A stretch of 17,602 bases of DNA. Source: Alphaproteobacteria bacterium (GTDB lineage: Bacteria; Pseudomonadota; Alphaproteobacteria; RUG11792). The notes below the pieces were generated by a model, which was not told the DNA's origin, made no database searches, and worked only from the letters and a program-made list of their open reading frames with translations. The DNA lies in the NCBI GenBank assembly GCA_025998575.1, contig BNWD01000011.1, forward strand, positions 1 to 17,602, written 5' to 3'. A program made the position numbers and the translations under genes. Positions within the stretch are counted from its first letter, which is position 1. Every line of letters starts with the position of its first letter. This document shows, one piece after another, positions 8,249 to 15,730 of the stretch.

Positions 8249-9940
8249 TTACTTGTATTTTTGATTATCTTTGCCAAATTTATCTGTGGGAAATGAGCCA
8301 CTAATACCTTGTAAAACACCGCGTCCAATCAAGCCTATAGCTCTACCAACTACTTGTGTAAGCACGTAAACCACACTACTACCCAAAAATGCTATGGCTC
8401 CGCGCAATCGTGGAGAAATTGCGTCTCTCAGTTCTAAAGCTAATGTTACCACCAACGGAATACCTGTAAGCTTTTTTAATTCTTGGTTTCGAGGCGCGTA
8501 AATTGATACTTTAGCAATCCCTCTACTAGCCAGCACAAATAAGTCATAACGACTTTCAAACATTAACTTTGGTTCGGTGATATATTCTTTTAGGCGGTAT
8601 TTCCAAGATAAGTTATTTCTAAACCGCTCTATTTCACGAGTTGAAATTAAGCTAGAATCGTAAAATTTTTGTTTAATTACTTCCACATCCCCTAACTTAT
8701 TTAATAAAGGTTGAACTACTGCATTAGCGATTTCAATTAGTAAGTTTTGCAGTAGTATTTCTGCTCTTGCCATTGCTTCGGGAGTAGGCGCAGAATAAGG
8801 AGTATTATCGATAACTAAAGGTGTGGCAAATAACAAATAAGAAAATAGCGATCGCACTAAAGGAATTTTTGGTAATAATCCACTTTTTACAATCTCCGCA
8901 TTTTGCAAGAGAATATTAGTTATTTCTATATTTTCTTCGTTTTCTTGAATAGTTGAATATTTGCCAAAAAACTCTGTTGTTGCTGCTTGCCACAAATCTA
9001 TTAAAATCGTCTGGCGAATTTTTGGTAGCTGCTCTAATTGTACTTTAGATGTATTTAGCTGCTCAATAATTGATTCAATTTTTGCTAAAACTATTTCTAG
9101 TAACTCTCGCTTTTTCTCTAATTTTAAAAAATCAATTTCTAATGGTACGTCGGTTAAATTATCTAAGCTAAATTGCAATTTATCTCGCACTGCTGCAAAA
9201 ATAGAAGGTGGCGAAGATTGTTGAATCAAACTTTGATTTGAAGCCAAAAAACTTTGTCCAATATCTACCTTTGCGCTCTCTATAAGTTTAGGATAAATAC
9301 CAGCGTTTATAATAGTTGCTTGCGGCTTTAATATCCAATTAACTAACCATCGAGAGGCTAATAACTCTCTCCTATGACCAGCAAATATAGCTTTTTCTAA
9401 TACCGTTAATCCGGGAACTTGTAATTGGGTACTTACTTCTTGTAAAGTCCCCTCAATTTGCTGTAAGCCAGACAAGCGCCAGTTTTCTCTGATTGTGCTG
9501 AAAATATTAATATTTATCTGTGAATCTATTAACCAGACAAACTGTTTTTTTGCTACTTGTTTAATAACAGTTACTATCTCAAAAATTGATAGGTCTTTAA
9601 AACAATAACCGTCTATTCCTATAGCTTTGGCGATCGCTAATTGGGTAGGTTCTTTAACTGCGCTAATTAACAATATAGGTAAGTTAGGATATAAAAGCTT
9701 GATTTGCCTACCTAGCTCTAAAGCTACTATTGGTTTAGATTGATTGCTAGGCGGATATAAGGCTAAAACTACTAAATCTACATTGCAATCGCCTATTTCT
9801 AATACTTGCAATGCAACTTCTTCGCTATCTGCTTCCGCCACCACTGCTAGATCGGCAAATTCTTCAATTAAGACGCGCAATCCAGTCCGATAAATAGTGT
9901 CTCTATCGATTAATAGTAGTTTGAGGATAGCATCGCTCAT
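8249..9940 (-). CDS. DUF3685 protein with degenerate response-regulator receiver domain
   Basis: The 563-residue protein begins with a CheY-like receiver (about 5-130): acidic pair in LLIDRD (D12, D14), S93 in LLISA and K115 in GYCFKD. The phospho-acceptor position reads VVLALYP with A60 where Asp is required, so it is probably a pseudo-receiver that cannot be phosphorylated in the usual way. The rest is an alpha-helical region with long polar helices (about 225-310) and a C-terminal DUF3685 part ending in a hydrophobic stretch (RGAIAFLGSSVVYVLTQVVG), which may contact membrane. DUF3685 proteins are found in cyanobacteria and are related to plastid Ycf55; the function is unknown. There is no HTH output domain. 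It lies between the Fur-family gene (79-base gap) and ocp on the same strand. Confidence 0.85.
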   Translation of the reverse strand: MSDAILKLLLIDRDTIYRTGLRVLIEEFADLAVVAEADSEEVALQVLEIGDCNVDLVVLALYPPSNQSKPIVALELGRQIKLLYPNLPILLISAVKEPTQLAIAKAIGIDGYCFKDLSIFEIVTVIKQVAKKQFVWLIDSQININIFSTIRENWRLSGLQQIEGTLQEVSTQLQVPGLTVLEKAIFAGHRRELLASRWLVNWILKPQATIINAGIYPKLIESAKVDIGQSFLASNQSLIQQSSPPSIFAAVRDKLQFSLDNLTDVPLEIDFLKLEKKRELLEIVLAKIESIIEQLNTSKVQLEQLPKIRQTILIDLWQAATTEFFGKYSTIQENEENIEITNILLQNAEIVKSGLLPKIPLVRSLFSYLLFATPLVIDNTPYSAPTPEAMARAEILLQNLLIEIANAVVQPLLNKLGDVEVIKQKFYDSSLISTREIERFRNNLSWKYRLKEYITEPKLMFESRYDLFVLASRGIAKVSIYAPRNQELKKLTGIPLVVTLALELRDAISPRLRGAIAFLGSSVVYVLTQVVGRAIGLIGRGVLQGISGSFPTDKFGKDNQKYK

Positions 9941-10019
9941 ACTGCAACTAACCGCACCAAAAAAGAAATTGGAGTAAAAACCTATAACTGTTCAATTTTC
10001 TTTCTCCAACTCCTAGTTT

Positions 10020-10466
10020 TTAGTTCTCTTGCTTTTGTCTGTAACCGTAAAAGTTTATATTGTAATCGGTAATTTTTACCCCTGTTTGCTGCTCGATTTG
10101 CGCTAACAATTCTGCGGGTAACTGGACTTCAACGTCTAAAATTTGGTTAGTATCTAAACAATTCACATGGCTGTGAGAATCGCTGATATTGCCATACAAT
10201 CTACCATCTGAGCGCTCAATACACTCAATAATATTTTGACTAGAAAGCGCCTCTAGGTTTTGGTAAACAGATGTATGACCGATTTCTTTCCCTTGCTGAT
10301 TTAGGCGATCGTAAATTTCTCTTGCTGATAAGTGTTCTTTTGCTTGCCAAAGTAGCTCTAAAATAAAGCGACGTTGACGGCTCAAACGCATACCTAAATT
10401 TTGACACCGATCTACAGCATCTTCAAGGGAGCGAATGGGTTTAATTGTAACCGCCTCTTTTTGCAT
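10020..10466 (-). CDS. Fur-family metalloregulator, PerR/FurC-like
   Basis: This 148-residue repressor has the Fur winged helix (about 15-90) with recognition helix GHTSVYQNLEAL (63-74), then a short dimerisation domain with a metal-ligand-rich segment SDSHSHVNC (96-103). The only cysteines are C21, C82 and C103. The paired CxxC motifs that hold structural zinc in many Fur and Zur proteins are absent, as I recall for cyanobacterial FurC/PerR, which the N-terminus (IKPIRSLEDA) also resembles. PerR proteins sense peroxide through metal-catalysed histidine oxidation and repress antioxidant genes. Divergent from the M48 peptidase gene with 240 bases between start codons. FurC/PerR is favoured over Zur or Fur, mainly from sequence memory. 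Confidence 0.88.
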   Translation of the reverse strand: MQKEAVTIKPIRSLEDAVDRCQNLGMRLSRQRRFILELLWQAKEHLSAREIYDRLNQQGKEIGHTSVYQNLEALSSQNIIECIERSDGRLYGNISDSHSHVNCLDTNQILDVEVQLPAELLAQIEQQTGVKITDYNINFYGYRQKQEN

Positions 10467-10706
10467 AATTATAATTTATCAACCATTAGTAGTAATTAAA
10501 ACGTGGGTTTACGCGCATTTATCTTATAAACTTACGTGCAGAATTAATCTGTCAGTTAAATTACGCGCTTGTTAATTTATTAAAGTAAACTCATTACAAC
10601 TTTATCCTAAAATATCTGTAAACGTCTATGAGGGTCCGCAGGTAAAGGCAATAGATTCGCTATTATGGCTTGTAGAGCAACCTGTCTGTTTTATAGCTGC
10701 GATCTT
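10467..10706. promoter_or_regulatory. Shared promoter region of fur-like gene and M48 peptidase gene
   Basis: This 240-base AT-rich divergent region must hold promoters in both directions. Next to the Fur-family start codon lies an A/T-only stretch (ATAATTATAATTTAT at about 10466-10480), roughly like a degenerate 7-1-7 Fur/PerR box that would allow autoregulation. The match is weak and the region is AT-rich, so this is only a candidate. Confidence 0.3.
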
Positions 10707-11582
10707 ATGTCCGTACCTAAAACTTCCTTAATCGGTTTGAAAGCTGACGAATTTCGTCATCCCCTAGACTTAGAAGCAACCAAGGCTATCAAACAGATAC
10801 CTGGTATAGATTTAATAGTGCGAAATCTGTTAGGACCTTTAGCAGAGCAGTTTTTTTATGTAGAAAATATAGCTTCCAGCGTACTTGTAGGTAAGCATCA
10901 GCTACCACAATACCACCAGTTGCTTATAGAAGCCTGTGCAGTCTTAGATTTAGAGCCACCCCAGCTATACATACGTCAACACCCCGTTCCAAACGCTTAC
11001 ACCTTTGCTATGCGGGGCAAACAACCCTTCGTAGTGTTGCATACTTCTCTAGTTGACCTACTCACCCCAGAGGAAATTCAAGCAGTAATTGCTCATGAAT
11101 TAGGTCATTTAAAGTGCGATCACAGCGTTTACTTAACACCAATAAACTTACTTATTCTCGCCGCTAGTCAAATTCCTACTTGGGGCGAAGTAGTAGCGCA
11201 GAGTATACAAACGCAATTATTACAATGGGTACGCTGTGCCGAATTTACCTGCGATCGCGCGGCGCTACTAGCAACTCAAAACCCCAAAGTAGTCATGTCG
11301 CTGTTGATGAAACTCGCAGGCGGATCGCCAACTCTTGCGTCCCAATTGAACTTAGAGGCATTTATCGACCAAGCCCGCGCCTACAACGACATCAGTAAAA
11401 CTGAAATAGGAGAAATGCTAGTTTCAGCCCGTACAGCGCAATTAAGCCATCCCGTACCCGTATTACGCGCCAAGGAGATTGATTTATGGGCTACAGGTCA
11501 AGATTATCAATCCTTGCTAAAAACTCATACAGTAGGTTATACTAGCAAAGCTTCAGGTTCGGGCGGATGGCGGAATTGGTAG
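10707..11582 (+). CDS. M48-family zinc metallopeptidase; stop codon inside tRNA-Leu
   Basis: The 291-residue protein is a short M48 (HtpX/Ste24-like) peptidase. It has the zinc motif HELGH at H130-E131-H134, the third ligand in AEFTCDRAA (E179), and an upstream NAYTFAMRGKQPFVV segment that is typical of the fold. One moderately hydrophobic helix (about 141-150) follows the active site, but no strong multi-pass region is seen, so it may be peripheral to the membrane. M48 enzymes degrade misfolded or membrane proteins under stress. The ATG at 10707 gives the MSVPKTSLIGL start; an upstream ATG at 10665 would add 14 residues unlike the family. The last seven codons lie inside the tRNA-Leu gene, so the tail (GGWRNW) is encoded by tRNA sequence. 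Confidence 0.88.
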   Translation: MSVPKTSLIGLKADEFRHPLDLEATKAIKQIPGIDLIVRNLLGPLAEQFFYVENIASSVLVGKHQLPQYHQLLIEACAVLDLEPPQLYIRQHPVPNAYTFAMRGKQPFVVLHTSLVDLLTPEEIQAVIAHELGHLKCDHSVYLTPINLLILAASQIPTWGEVVAQSIQTQLLQWVRCAEFTCDRAALLATQNPKVVMSLLMKLAGGSPTLASQLNLEAFIDQARAYNDISKTEIGEMLVSARTAQLSHPVPVLRAKEIDLWATGQDYQSLLKTHTVGYTSKASGSGGWRNW

Positions 11583-11642
11583 ACGCACTGCACTCAAAAT
11601 GCAGCGGGGAAACCCGTAGGAGTTCGAGTCTCCTCCTGCCCA
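11561..11642 (+). tRNA. tRNA-Leu (anticodon CAA)
   Basis: The full cloverleaf is visible: acceptor GGGCGGA with CCTGCCC, D arm GCG...CGC with the AATTGGTAGA loop, anticodon stem CTGCA/TGCAG around loop CTCAAAA (anticodon CAA, reads UUG), long class II variable arm CGGG-GAAA-CCCG, T arm AGGAG-TTCGAGT-CTCCT, and discriminator A73. CCA is not encoded. The last acceptor pair is A7-C66, a mismatch, and G5-T68 is a wobble. It overlaps the end of the M48 gene by 22 bases. Confidence 0.95.
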
Positions 11643-11672
11643 CTGAAACATTTAACAGTTGGGATAGAGGTT

Positions 11673-11852
11673 ATGAACCAGCGTTTGAAGCGGTGGGAAT
11701 CGCCGCGTTCTGAAGGCAGAAACAAAAAAGGTAGAGGCGGAAGCGCCAGAGCTAGGCAGTTGAAGAAACAAACGCAGATGATGCGGCAAAAGCTCAAAGA
11801 AAATGATAATAAAAAGCGGGGAGATAGTTTTATCTTCCCGCTTTTTATTTAG
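11673..11852 (+). CDS. Small basic protein, 59 residues, unknown function
   Basis: An ATG 30 bases after the tRNA opens a 59-codon frame beginning MNQRLKRWESPRSEGRNKKG. It holds 18 Lys/Arg and only 5 acidic residues in a low-complexity basic helix, which looks like a nucleic-acid- or ribosome-binding peptide. GGGA lies eight bases upstream; AGAGG is too close to be a good ribosome site. The last dozen or so codons run through the terminator hairpin and the stop comes after the stem, so the hydrophobic tail (FIFPLFI) is hairpin-encoded. I do not recognise the family. It may be a real small gene or a chance frame. Confidence 0.45.
   Translation: MNQRLKRWESPRSEGRNKKGRGGSARARQLKKQTQMMRQKLKENDNKKRGDSFIFPLFI
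11811..11846. terminator. Bidirectional intrinsic terminator between tRNA/small ORF and apcF
   Basis: A 16-bp stem (AAAAAGCGGGGAGATA at 11811-11826 against TATCTTCCCGCTTTTT at 11831-11846, one G-T pair) has a 4-base GTTT loop. The A-run on one side and T-run on the other make it work in both directions, between the tRNA-side genes and apcF, which ends at 11869. Confidence 0.88.
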
Positions 11853-11868
11853 ATAATTAAGCGAATTC

Positions 11869-12378
11869 CTAAATATCTTGTTCGCTCAACTCGCGCGTCA
11901 TATAATCAAACGGCTCATCGACAAAAGTTGTATCCGCTACACCCGCCGCCGCAACTTCTTGTTTAACAATATCTTTCATAATTTGGATACCTTGGACTGT
12001 AGGACCGATAGGAACGCCCAAAGAATTATAAGTTTCGCGCAAGCCTTGCAATACACGCTCGTCTAGCACGTTCATGTTGCCAGCAACTAAGGCGTAAGTA
12101 GCATAACGCAAATAATAATCCATATCGCGCAAACAAGCTGCATAACGCCGCGTGGTGTAAGCATTACCACCAGGGCGAATTAATTCAGGCAAATCTTCAA
12201 ACAACTTAGAACCAGAACGCTTAACAATAACGGCTGCATTAGTATTAATAGCGGCGGCGGCTTGGATTCTAGCAGTTCCCGTTTCAAAGTAAGACTTGAG
12301 ACTGTCGATGGCATTGCGGTCAAAATAGCGACCAGCAACATCATAAGTGCCAATTAAGCTTGTGATTGCATCCCGCAT
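11869..12378 (-). CDS. apcF: Allophycocyanin beta-18 subunit (phycobilisome core)
   Basis: This 169-residue phycobiliprotein is of the ApcF type, the beta-like subunit that pairs with the ApcE (LCM) phycobilin domain in the basal core cylinders and helps pass energy to photosystem II. The bilin-binding Cys82 sits in RRYAACLRDMDYYLRY, and N72 in PGGNAYTTRR is the asparagine that is N-methylated in beta subunits. Start and end (MRDAITSLIG, DYMTRELSE) match ApcF rather than ApcB. GGGAG nine bases before the ATG is a good ribosome site. It is divergent from glnA, as in Anabaena sp. PCC 7120 (all2327/alr2328, from memory). Confidence 0.93.
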   Translation of the reverse strand: MRDAITSLIGTYDVAGRYFDRNAIDSLKSYFETGTARIQAAAAINTNAAVIVKRSGSKLFEDLPELIRPGGNAYTTRRYAACLRDMDYYLRYATYALVAGNMNVLDERVLQGLRETYNSLGVPIGPTVQGIQIMKDIVKQEVAAAGVADTTFVDEPFDYMTRELSEQDI

Positions 12379-12712
12379 AAAATTGTTCTCCCAACTTTTT
12401 TTGATATCTAATATTTTTAACTGGCTGCGATCGCACTGGTTATAAATTTGTGTAACGCCGATGCTTTCCTTCGCACTTCTTCAACGATCTTATGCCAAAA
12501 ATGCGAAGTCTTGAACCTCTTTAGCCACAAATAATCAGCTTTGAATCCTAAATCAAACCGATCAAAACAGTATTTTGTGTAGTAAGCTACAAAACTGCCC
12601 CAATTCTGTCTTTAGGATGATTCAGAAGTGGCATAATTAGTTCTCATCTGCGATAGCAGTAGAGGAAATATCTGTATAAATTTGCGCGCGTCGGCTAAAC
12701 AAGGAGTTATTA
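12379..12712. promoter_or_regulatory. 334-base divergent apcF-glnA promoter region
   Basis: The region serves apcF to the left and glnA to the right. The glnA half holds the NtcA-type promoter described separately and an AAGGAG ribosome site (12701-12706) six bases before the glnA ATG. The apcF half contains a HIP1 octamer near 12427 and AT-rich stretches, but no clear -10/-35 pair was identified. Confidence 0.6.
12577..12618 (+). promoter_or_regulatory. NtcA-activated class II promoter of glnA
   Basis: GTG-N8-TAC at 12577-12590, within TGTGTAGTAAGCTACA, is one base off the NtcA signature GTA-N8-TAC. It is followed after exactly 22 bases by TAGGAT (12613-12618), a TAN3T -10 box. This matches the published layout of NtcA-dependent cyanobacterial promoters, so glnA should rise when 2-oxoglutarate signals nitrogen shortage. 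A transcript start near 12625 is inferred. Confidence 0.72.
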
Positions 12713-14134
12713 ATGCCTGAAACCCCCCAAGAAGTCTTGAAAATGATTCAAGACCATAACATCGAGCTAATCGATTTAAAATTTGTTGATATGCTGGGCA
12801 TTTGGCAGCACTGTACTTTCCACCGCAGCCTAATCGACGAAGATTCTTTTACCGATGGCGTTGCTTTTGATGGCTCCAGTATTCGGGGTTGGAAAGCAAT
12901 TAATAATTCGGATATGGCAATGCGACCCGACCCAAAGACAGCTTGGGTCGATCCATTTATGGAAGTGCCAACTTTGAGCATGATCTGTACGATTGTAGAA
13001 CCTCGCACGGGGGAATTATACGATCGCGATCCTCGCTCTATTGCTCAAAAAGCCATTGATTATCTAATTGCTAGTGGCATTGGGGACACAGTTTTTTGCG
13101 GTCCAGAGCCAGAGTTTTTTATCTTTGACGATGCCCGTTTCGATCAAACCGGACACGAGGGCTATTATTTCATAGACTCCGTTGAAGGCGGCTGGAATGC
13201 TGGAAGAAGCGAACCCGGCGGTAACTTAGGTTATAAAATAGCCAATAAAGGTGGATATTTCCCCGTTGCGCCTACTGATACATTGCAAGATATTCGTACT
13301 GAAATGTTGCTTACAATGGGCAAGTGCGGCGTACCAATTGAAAAACATCACCATGAAGTAGCCTCCGGCGGACAGTGCGAACTAGGGATTCGGTTCGCTC
13401 CTTTGGTAAATGCAGCAGACTATGTAATGACGTACAAGTACATTGTCAAAAACGTTGCTAGAAAGTATGGCAAAACGGCGACATTCATGCCCAAACCCAT
13501 GTACGGCGACAATGGTACGGGAATGCACACCCATATGTCTATTTGGAAAGATGGACAACCTTTATTTGGCGGCGACAAGTACGCTAAATTAAGCCAATTG
13601 GCGTTGCATTTTATTGGTGGATTAATTAAGCACGCGCCTTCAATCCTCGCTTTTACCAACCCTAGCATCAATTCTTACAAGCGCTTAGTGCCAGGTTACG
13701 AAGCACCAGTAAACCTAGCTTATTCTCAAGGAAATCGTTCTGCTTCAATTCGGATTCCGTTGTCAGGCGACAATCCCAAAGCCAAGCGCCTAGAGTTTCG
13801 CTGTCCCGATCCTAGCTGCAATCCCTACTTAGCATTTTCAGCAATGTTGTGTGCGGGCCTAAATGGCATCAAAAATCAAATCGACCCTGGCGATCCATTG
13901 GATGTCGACATTTACGAACTTAGCCCCGAAGAATTAAGTAAAGTTCCTTCTACTCCTGGCTCTTTAGAAGCAGCTTTAGAAAACTTGGAGCATAATCACG
14001 ATTTCTTGACCGAAAGTGGCGTTTTTTCAGAAGACTTTATTCAAAATTGGATTACTTACAAGCTTGATAAAGAAGTAAATCCAATGCGCTTGCGTCCTCA
14101 TCCTTATGAGTTTTCACTTTATTACGATTGCTAA
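12713..14134 (+). CDS. glnA: Glutamine synthetase type I
   Basis: This 473-residue protein is GSI, which makes glutamine from glutamate, ammonium and ATP and forms a dodecamer. Family blocks are in order: [16 protein letters not shown] (latch region), [10 protein letters not shown] (metal-ligand Glu), [36 protein letters not shown] (ATP/glutamate Arg) and [16 protein letters not shown] Tyr (Y401 in DIYELSPEE) occupies the place adenylylated in enterobacteria, but cyanobacterial GSI is instead controlled by small inactivating factors (IF7/IF17). No gif-like gene lies downstream here. The AAGGAG site and the NtcA-type promoter support the ATG at 12713. Confidence 0.97.
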   Translation: MPETPQEVLKMIQDHNIELIDLKFVDMLGIWQHCTFHRSLIDEDSFTDGVAFDGSSIRGWKAINNSDMAMRPDPKTAWVDPFMEVPTLSMICTIVEPRTGELYDRDPRSIAQKAIDYLIASGIGDTVFCGPEPEFFIFDDARFDQTGHEGYYFIDSVEGGWNAGRSEPGGNLGYKIANKGGYFPVAPTDTLQDIRTEMLLTMGKCGVPIEKHHHEVASGGQCELGIRFAPLVNAADYVMTYKYIVKNVARKYGKTATFMPKPMYGDNGTGMHTHMSIWKDGQPLFGGDKYAKLSQLALHFIGGLIKHAPSILAFTNPSINSYKRLVPGYEAPVNLAYSQGNRSASIRIPLSGDNPKAKRLEFRCPDPSCNPYLAFSAMLCAGLNGIKNQIDPGDPLDVDIYELSPEELSKVPSTPGSLEAALENLEHNHDFLTESGVFSEDFIQNWITYKLDKEVNPMRLRPHPYEFSLYYDC

Positions 14135-14160
14135 ACAGTAACTTTATAGCTTGCTTTTAA

Positions 14161-14188
14161 GGTCGCCTAAAACTAGGCGGCTTTTTTT
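14161..14188. terminator. Terminator after glnA
   Basis: GGTCGCCTA / TAGGCGGCT forms a 9-bp stem including two G-T pairs, with loop AAAC, followed by seven T on the + strand (14182-14188). It is an intrinsic terminator for glnA. It overlaps the last codons of the convergent gene, whose stop is at 14173-14175. Confidence 0.8.
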
Positions 14189-14856
14189 AACTCCTCTTTA
14201 AGCATTTTTTGGTAAACCTGGGGCAAACGCCCGGTCAAAGAATTATCTTCTATGCCATAGCCCAAACTCGTCCAAGTTCCCGAAAGTATTTTTCGCACTT
14301 TATTTAATTTGCCTTGCTGTAATAACTTTGAAAGGTCTTCACCCCAAAATTGGCGATCGCTCAACCAAGCATATACCACCGCATCTTGAAATTCTGGCTC
14401 GAAACTATAAGGCTTCCAAAACATAATTCCTGGCGGTTGAGGATGGTACAACGCTGCTTTTTCGTGCCAAGTAATATTAATCATCTGATAGCGTCCCGCT
14501 GCCGTCGAGCAATTACCCCTATTTGGACCGGAAACAATCGTAATGCACTGCTCTGGGTGACGGCTCAAGTCGCCTATTTGACCGCCGCCGTACAAAATTG
14601 AGTAAGGCTGAGGATCGTTTGCCTCACTTGCCGAAATCGTCCGCATTAAAGCGCGAATGTAAGGATCGCCCCCTTTCATTTCTAAAGGGGGTAAGTATCC
14701 AAAATTGGGATCGAGGCGCGATTTTTTTTGCTGTACGGGTAAATTTTGCACTAACAAAGTTAACGCAATTACCGCAAGACCCACCGGAATAATTCTTTTT
14801 AGAGCAGTTTCAAAAACTTGCTTGCTAATAGCCTTGGAGAATAAAAAACGCGCCAA
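14173..14856 (-). CDS. Membrane-anchored lambda-endolysin-like muramidase / lytic transglycosylase
   Basis: An N-terminal membrane anchor (about 21-36, IIPVGLAVIALTLLV) precedes a domain like phage lambda R endolysin (GH104 type). It carries RTISASEAND with the presumed catalytic Glu (E78 from this start), then the HPEQC...GPNRGNCSTAAGRYQMINITW block, where AGRYQ is the family landmark, and FQDAVVYAWL. It should cleave peptidoglycan glycan strands from the periplasmic side. No ATG precedes the anchor. I chose the TTG at 14856 because AGGA lies eight bases upstream; a TTG at 14871 adds five residues. The gene follows the SDR gene closely (22 bases), so the two are probably co-transcribed. The chromosomal setting and anchor argue for a host wall enzyme rather than a prophage remnant. 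Confidence 0.78.
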   Translation of the reverse strand: MARFLFSKAISKQVFETALKRIIPVGLAVIALTLLVQNLPVQQKKSRLDPNFGYLPPLEMKGGDPYIRALMRTISASEANDPQPYSILYGGGQIGDLSRHPEQCITIVSGPNRGNCSTAAGRYQMINITWHEKAALYHPQPPGIMFWKPYSFEPEFQDAVVYAWLSDRQFWGEDLSKLLQQGKLNKVRKILSGTWTSLGYGIEDNSLTGRLPQVYQKMLKEELKKAA

Positions 14857-14878
14857 TTTTCCAATCCTCAAACTGTAA

Positions 14879-15538
14879 TTAAGCTACACCTGTAAATAGC
14901 TGCTCAAAGCTCTGTGATGGTGCTTCTTCCTTCGCCACAATTTCTACAACTTTATTGCGGGAGGCAGCTTGCGTTAGCGCTTCAATACAGACTTGCGCTA
15001 CTTTAGTACGAGGAATGCTGCCTTCAAACAGCGTATCTGCCGAAGACATGACAATGGAACTATTGTTGTCTTCATTTTTTAAACCACCAGGACGCACAAT
15101 TGTGTAAACAAGTCCGCTTTTTTGAATGTACTCCTCAGCTTTCTTTTTCCATACTAAAATTAACCAAAACAAATTTAGCGGATGAAACAGCTTAGATGCA
15201 CACATAGAAGATACAAACACAAAATGTTCGATTCCTTTAGTTTTAGCCGCATCAACCAAATTTTTAGTTCCCTCGTAGTCAACTTTATAAGGACTTGTAG
15301 GATCGAAACTTGGTTTAGCACCCGTCGCGCACAAAACCACCGTACTATCACCTATGGCCTCTTTTAGACTCTCTGGTTTTAACACATCACCCACTACCAA
15401 CTGCGCAGAATCTGGCAAAACGGCTCTAGCTTGTTCTAAGTCTCTGACCATAGCCCTAACAGGAATATTTCGCTCTACTAATTCCTTGACTATCCGCCGT
15501 CCTGTTTCGCCTGTTGCCCCTGCTACAAATGCTTTCAT
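14879..15538 (-). CDS. Atypical SDR, NAD(P)-binding protein
   Basis: This 219-residue Rossmann-fold protein of the NAD(P)H-binding atypical SDR group starts with MKAFVAGATGETGRRI (GxxGxxG, residues 7-13). It has an early acidic strand end (VVGDVLKPESL), VVLCATGAKP, and ILVWKKKAEEYIQKSGLVYTIVRPGGL, a region shared with plant chloroplast proteins such as At5g02240 and Tic62-type dehydrogenases. The classical YxxxK catalytic pair is not evident: the motif here is WKKKAEEYI. It may bind nucleotide for redox sensing or assembly rather than act as a standard dehydrogenase. It is the first gene of a two-gene unit with the endolysin-like gene. Confidence 0.85.
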   Translation of the reverse strand: MKAFVAGATGETGRRIVKELVERNIPVRAMVRDLEQARAVLPDSAQLVVGDVLKPESLKEAIGDSTVVLCATGAKPSFDPTSPYKVDYEGTKNLVDAAKTKGIEHFVFVSSMCASKLFHPLNLFWLILVWKKKAEEYIQKSGLVYTIVRPGGLKNEDNNSSIVMSSADTLFEGSIPRTKVAQVCIEALTQAASRNKVVEIVAKEEAPSQSFEQLFTGVA

Positions 15539-15730
15539 ATCAAAAATGTGCCTACACTATAAAGAAATTTACGCAGAAGTTAGGAATCTTCTATTTCCCC
15601 ATTGTAGATTTACTGAATAAAACCTTAAAGTTTTTAGATTTCATGAAGATGTTAGCTTCCAGTGAAACATTGACTTCAATAATGGGAATCCTGAAGTTAG
15701 AGCCAAGCACAGTCACACAGTAAGAAGCTT

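Noticed and set aside
11594..11797. 67-residue minus-strand ORF with C-terminal GQEETRTPTGFPAAF
   Set aside because: It is the antisense translation of the tRNA-Leu gene, a frequent false peptide in databases, and it overlaps the terminator-side small ORF.
12713..14134. Control of GlnA by adenylylation at Tyr401
   Set aside because: A Tyr is present at the site, but cyanobacterial GSI is known to be regulated by inactivating factors and not by adenylylation.
14173..14856. Prophage remnant
   Set aside because: Only the endolysin-like fold suggests phage; no other phage gene, attachment site or integrase is nearby and the protein has a membrane anchor.
15514..15723. 69-residue plus-strand ORF upstream of the DUF1997 gene
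   Set aside because: It overlaps the SDR start antisense, has no domain-like composition and no ribosome site; it looks like a chance frame in the promoter region.
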